A DNA stretch of 64,000 nt. It comes from Alteromonadaceae bacterium M269 (lineage in GTDB: Bacteria > Pseudomonadota > Gammaproteobacteria > Enterobacterales > Alteromonadaceae). The stretch is from NCBI GenBank assembly GCA_004353515.1, contig SMNZ01000007.1:248001-312000 (forward strand), in the 5' to 3' direction. The position numbers were made by a program, and so were the translations under genes. The notes under the pieces are model-generated. The model searched no databases. It worked only from the letters and a program-made list of their open reading frames with translations, and was not told where the DNA came from. Shown piece after piece: positions 61,801-64,000 of the stretch (the stretch's first letter is position 1; the number at the start of each line of letters is the position of its first letter).

Positions 61801-62138
61801 ACTTCTTGCCATATAGCTTTAAACGCATGGGCATTGGTAAACTCATCGGTAAAACGACTTGGGGTGGATTGATTGGTATTTCAGCAAACCGCTCACTCAT
61901 GGATGGTGGCGGTCACACAGTTCCGCACTTTAGGTTCTTTACACCAGACCACGAGTGGAGAATCGAAAATGAAGGTGTCGCTCCAGATATTGATGTGGTT
62001 CTAGACCCGACTAAAGTCAATCAAGGACAAGACTCTCAGTTAGAAGCTGCAGTCAATGAAGTTCTTGAGCAACTCAAGTCTTATAAGCCTATCAGGCACG
62101 AGACACCACCTGCTTTCCCTACTAAGTTAGGTGGATAG
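58878..62138 (+). CDS. Tricorn-like S41 family protease
   Basis: A 1086-residue exported protease with the tricorn plan. The signal peptide ends Ser-Gln-Ala. Two PD40/beta-propeller regions (about 35-520) follow, a Lys/Glu/Asn-rich linker (about 545-565), a tricorn core, a PDZ domain (about 780-870) and the S41 catalytic domain. The nucleophile is probably Ser in Asp-Ala-Gly-Ser-Gly-Gly-Asp; Arg-Asn-Gly-Gly-Gly is another S41 motif. ATG 58878 is chosen because GGAA and the signal peptide fit it, although the frame extends to 58761. It degrades peptides in the periplasm, probably together with the other exported peptidases. Confidence 0.93.
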   Translation: MALKTWLKSALLLSLSLPFTSQADTLLLQQPAISKDRIAFVYAGDIYTANKQGGDVLRLTSHAATEEAPHFSPDGKMIAFTASYEGNSDVYVIPTTGGQPKRLTWHPGRDTVVGWNPKTKDISFMSAREMASGRSGHLYQISPEGGFPEKVMEALAFEGDFSKNGKKLAYRPYRTAHIGSSGWRNHRGGSTPPIWIMDIAKNTYEEVPHVNASDTNPMWVGKDLYFLSDRDNTRNFYKYSDNQLTQVTKNNKWDVMSADAYGTDIIYSMGGALHILNSKNGKSKQLSISINPDLPQLRPQWKDAMSAFTRGELSATGKRALISARGDIYTIPLEDGSTRNLTKTPGVNERDALWSPKGDQVAYISDKGGVQKLVIADQFGKVEKTLSLGNHTADFGLFQWSPDGKRILYYDSALAIMTINLDDGEIVTIDRNINMLGYEATMSFDGDWVAYTKSGENYMWDIYLYQISTQTRAKLTDGLSHSAMPAFSRDGKYLYFASSTNAGPTSFFLDLSTQERPQRYGLYAAVLQADGKSPLLPRTDEEEAEDKKDNGKKNGKKKNSDNEKEPLNIDLEGISQRIVALPAAERLYSNLLVAEDNNLYFIERSQPGISVETSGRPLNSSSLRRFNLKKRTVENVLNRVRNFTLSADGESMLLGYSGNSLKVADVGRKPETENLNTSDVRALIDPKLEWAQIFDEAWRNERDYFYDPNMHGLDWDKVYKQYRPLLDHVGRREDLNWLLVQMISEMQVGHNRLGGGDRHSEKRIRVGLLGADIRLQKDDYVVEKIYTGESWNPFIKAPLAAPGIGIAEGDAIVAVNGQTLNKSTNFFSAFVNTVGKQVTLTVKKQGESETKDIVVEPIASENSLRNWHWVESNRKKVEELSDGQIGYVYLPNTASGGFTYFNRMFFAQTDKKAMIVDDRRNGGGQAANYITDVLSREYLAGWKYRSGTQILSTPAGGVYGPKVMLIDQDAGSGGDFLPYSFKRMGIGKLIGKTTWGGLIGISANRSLMDGGGHTVPHFRFFTPDHEWRIENEGVAPDIDVVLDPTKVNQGQDSQLEAAVNEVLEQLKSYKPIRHETPPAFPTKLGG

Positions 62139-62154
62139 TACAAGCACTGTGCAG

Positions 62155-62182
62155 TAAGGTGACAACTTGACTTGTCACCTTA
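62155..62182 (+). terminator. Stem-loop after tricorn-like gene
   Basis: TAAGGTGACAA and TTGTCACCTTA form a perfect 11-bp stem around CTTGAC, 17 bases after the stop. The T-run is lacking, so it may be a transcript-end or processing structure. Confidence 0.55.
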
Positions 62183-62204
62183 CGATGTTGAGTAGGAGAG
62201 TATA

Positions 62205-62633
62205 ATGGCGAACATTAAACCCTACATTATTCGCTTATATATTTTCCTGCTGTTATTCCATTCCTTTAATAAATTTCTACTTCGCCCCTATATTCTAGAG
62301 AATGACTTAGCGGCCTTTCTTCAGGTATTTACGCTATCTGTCCCTAATTTTATTGAAGCCGTAATGGGAACAGTAGTTATTACTGGCTTACTAAATTTGG
62401 CACAGCAAAGGCTGGGAATTCTCAAGTCGGCAGGAGAACAAGCTATTTATACATTAGCTGTTGGATTAGCCAGTATTTACGTCATTACTCAGGAGTTTAA
62501 GATACATAATCTAGGTGGCCGAAATACCTATGATCCCAACGATGTCGTAGCATCAATTATCGGCTTGATTTTCATCTTTATACTCTTAACCCTTTATGGT
62601 TTTTGGAGAGAAGAAGAATCAAACCGTTTCTGA
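62205..62633 (+). CDS. Small polytopic membrane protein of unknown function
   Basis: A 142-residue protein with about four hydrophobic segments (about 8-25, 40-60, 80-98, 112-132). Arg-Pro-Tyr-Ile-Leu-Glu-Asn lies after the first, and a charged tail (Arg-Glu-Glu-Glu-Ser-Asn-Arg) ends it. GTAGGAG precedes the ATG with good spacing, so it is very probably translated. I recognise no family. Confidence 0.7.
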   Translation: MANIKPYIIRLYIFLLLFHSFNKFLLRPYILENDLAAFLQVFTLSVPNFIEAVMGTVVITGLLNLAQQRLGILKSAGEQAIYTLAVGLASIYVITQEFKIHNLGGRNTYDPNDVVASIIGLIFIFILLTLYGFWREEESNRF

Positions 62634-62977
62634 TACATGGCATTTATATAGAACAGCTTTTTACCCCAGCTAAACACTCAAATACCTATAACCTTTGACG
62701 CATCGATGCTTTAATAAACTCTAAGATTGAAGTTTAAGATTGTTGATACAAAAAATATTGACGAGATATAAATACACCGAATTAAAATACACGATAGGCA
62801 TTTTTAAATCATCAAACAAACTTTCATTAATTGACACTTTCCGGTAAATATTCAAACCAAAATTCTGAATTTCAAAACTCTCAAACTCTCTAATACTTAA
62901 TTATTATCGCTTCACATAATATAGCGGTATATAATAAAAAACGTTAAAGCACTTTTATTGGTTTTAAGGTTGCTCGT
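62634..62977. other. Intergenic region upstream of solute-binding protein gene
   Basis: AT-rich DNA with no ORF. A TATAAT-like box (GGTATATAATAAAA near 62928-62941) is the best candidate for a -10 of the downstream gene. No operator could be recognised. Confidence 0.4.
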
Positions 62978-64000
62978 ATGCGATATGTATCACACAAAAG
63001 TTTGCTGTTTTTAATTATCGCTTCACTGCTTATTTCTACCTCCTCTAAATTCGTTTATGCAGCAGAGAAAAAACAAACATTAACTGTTTCACTCCTCATT
63101 TTTAGTGCTGAGCAACGTAATGCATTTGAGAGGGTCTCCACACTTTTTAGTAAACGCAATCCTAATATTCACATAAAGTATGTCTCCCAAAACGATATTG
63201 ATTACAAGAAAAACTATAGGTCGTGGCTTGAAAGCTCAGATAATATAGATGTCCTTAGCTGGCCATGGGTAGGACGCTTTGAAGAGTACGTCGAAAGAGG
63301 ACAAATAGAGCCTATTTCAGATCTTTGGCAAAAAGAGTCTATGAATAGAGACTACAGCCAACTTGCCAAAAACTTGGTGACGGTCAATAAGCAACAGTAT
63401 GCCATTCCATACTCTGCTGGGTTTTGGGGGTTTTACTACAGAGATTCATTATTTAAAAAGCTGAAAATACAACCTCCAAAAGACTGGCAAGATTTTTTAG
63501 AGGTTTGTCAGAAATTTAAAGATATTGGAATTACACCTATCGCTATAGGGATAAAACAACCATGGCCAGCAGTTGGGTGGTTCGACTATTTAAACCTGCG
63601 TATTAACGGTCTTAAATTTCATCAAGACTTAATCAACGGACGCATCTCTTTTAATTCAACATCTATCTACAGTGTTTTTATGTACTGGAAAAAGCTTATT
63701 GATAGCGGGTTCTTCGATGCAGATATTGATAAAGTCAATTTTAAGCAAACCATTCCTTTATTATATAGAAATAAGGCCGGAATGATTCTCTCTGGAAATT
63801 ATGTAACGACTCAATTCCCTCCCCATATACGGGATGACTTTAAGTTCTTTCGATTTCCTATTATCAACCCAAAAGTCGAATTAGCAGAAGAAACACCGAC
63901 AGATGTTTTTTTGATTCCGAAGAACAGTAAGAATAAGGCGTTAGCTAGAAAGTTTTTGGCTTTTATTTCAGAGCCAGAGCCTCAAATGCTTATAAACAAT
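62978..64000 (+). CDS. Extracellular solute-binding protein, sugar-type, 5' part (runs off window)
   Basis: The frame is open for all 341 codons from the ATG to the window end, so the C-terminus is missing. A signal peptide (Ser-Lys-Phe-Val-Tyr-Ala-Ala) leads into a family 1 binding-protein fold. Features are Leu-Thr-Val-Ser-Leu-Leu-Ile-Phe-Ser-Ala-Glu-Gln, Asp-Val-Leu-Ser-Trp-Pro-Trp, Ala-Ile-Pro-Tyr-Ser-Ala-Gly-Phe-Trp-Gly-Phe-Tyr-Tyr-Arg and Pro-Pro-Lys-Asp-Trp-Gln-Asp-Phe. AAGG lies before the ATG. Such proteins feed ABC importers, or occur as the sensor part of signalling proteins; what follows outside the window would tell. Confidence 0.82.
   Translation, partial: MRYVSHKSLLFLIIASLLISTSSKFVYAAEKKQTLTVSLLIFSAEQRNAFERVSTLFSKRNPNIHIKYVSQNDIDYKKNYRSWLESSDNIDVLSWPWVGRFEEYVERGQIEPISDLWQKESMNRDYSQLAKNLVTVNKQQYAIPYSAGFWGFYYRDSLFKKLKIQPPKDWQDFLEVCQKFKDIGITPIAIGIKQPWPAVGWFDYLNLRINGLKFHQDLINGRISFNSTSIYSVFMYWKKLIDSGFFDADIDKVNFKQTIPLLYRNKAGMILSGNYVTTQFPPHIRDDFKFFRFPIINPKVELAEETPTDVFLIPKNSKNKALARKFLAFISEPEPQMLINN

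Noticed and set aside
1-64000. CRISPR arrays, tRNA or rRNA genes, transposases, prophage genes
   Set aside because: No regularly spaced repeats, cloverleaf patterns, ribosomal RNA words or transposase/phage proteins were recognised by reading both strands.

Overview
This window is chromosomal DNA from a Gram-negative gammaproteobacterium. The evidence is the glnA-DUF4124-ntrB-ntrC order, TypA/BipA, AhpC/AhpF, YihG-type acyltransferases, a YbdG-type channel, and many lipoprotein or Sec signal peptides. The unusually high density of exported peptidases (S9, M48, lytic transglycosylase, M28, M24, M16, tricorn-like S41) and the moderate-to-low GC fit a peptide-degrading marine bacterium such as Kangiella or a relative. 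That genus is an inference and was not tested. No rRNA, tRNA, CRISPR array or transposase was found.

Layout. 1-0.9 kb: 3' part of metK. 1.2-10.9 kb: S9 peptidase and M48 lipoprotein, two MscS-family channels, an Nramp-like transporter with altered metal-site motifs, two tandem YihG-like acyltransferases and a MEST-like hydrolase. 11-15.2 kb: ahpF and ahpC, a RidA-fold lipoprotein and a TPR protein. 15.3-20.5 kb: nitrogen control (ntrC, ntrB, DUF4124, glnA) with a sigma-54 promoter and NtrC-type sites upstream of glnA, plus a near-perfect NtrC site at the start of ntrB. 20.7-22.6 kb: typA.

22.6-36.6 kb is one long minus-strand surface-polysaccharide locus. It is transcribed from wzz towards a WbuB-like glycosyltransferase: Wzz, Wzx-like flippase, Wzy-like polymerase, three glycosyltransferases, an SDR, a hexapeptide acyltransferase, a deacetylase-like protein, an AAC(3)-fold acetyltransferase, a dehydrogenase/Gfo-Idh fusion and a heparinase II/III-like protein. 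Its genes touch or overlap, and the 27.7-36.6 kb part is clearly more AT-rich than its flanks, as is usual for horizontally exchanged serotype loci.

37-43 kb: cyclophilin, two alpha/beta hydrolases, a conserved hypothetical, a MltB-type lytic transglycosylase and an M28 peptidase. 43.2-53.8 kb is a regulated efflux module: NtrC-family response regulator with a GAFTDA loop, histidine kinase, membrane LytTR regulator, exported protein of unknown function, an M24 peptidase on the other strand, then an HlyD/MacA-like adaptor, ABC ATPase and double FtsX/MacB permease. The exporter operon is preceded by an excellent -24/-12 promoter and a palindromic upstream site, so the nearby response regulator probably controls it. 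53.8-64 kb: M16 protease, metallo-beta-lactamase-fold protein with a non-standard zinc motif, DUF2797 protein, tricorn-like protease, small membrane protein and the 5' part of a sugar-type solute-binding protein that runs off the window.

No wholly new system stands out with certainty. The best leads are the sigma-54/LytTR-linked exporter module, the Nramp-like protein without the DPGN/MPH motifs, the bacterial MEST-like hydrolase, the RidA-fold lipoprotein lacking its catalytic arginine, a 43-residue membrane miniprotein, and two families of dispersed intergenic repeats.
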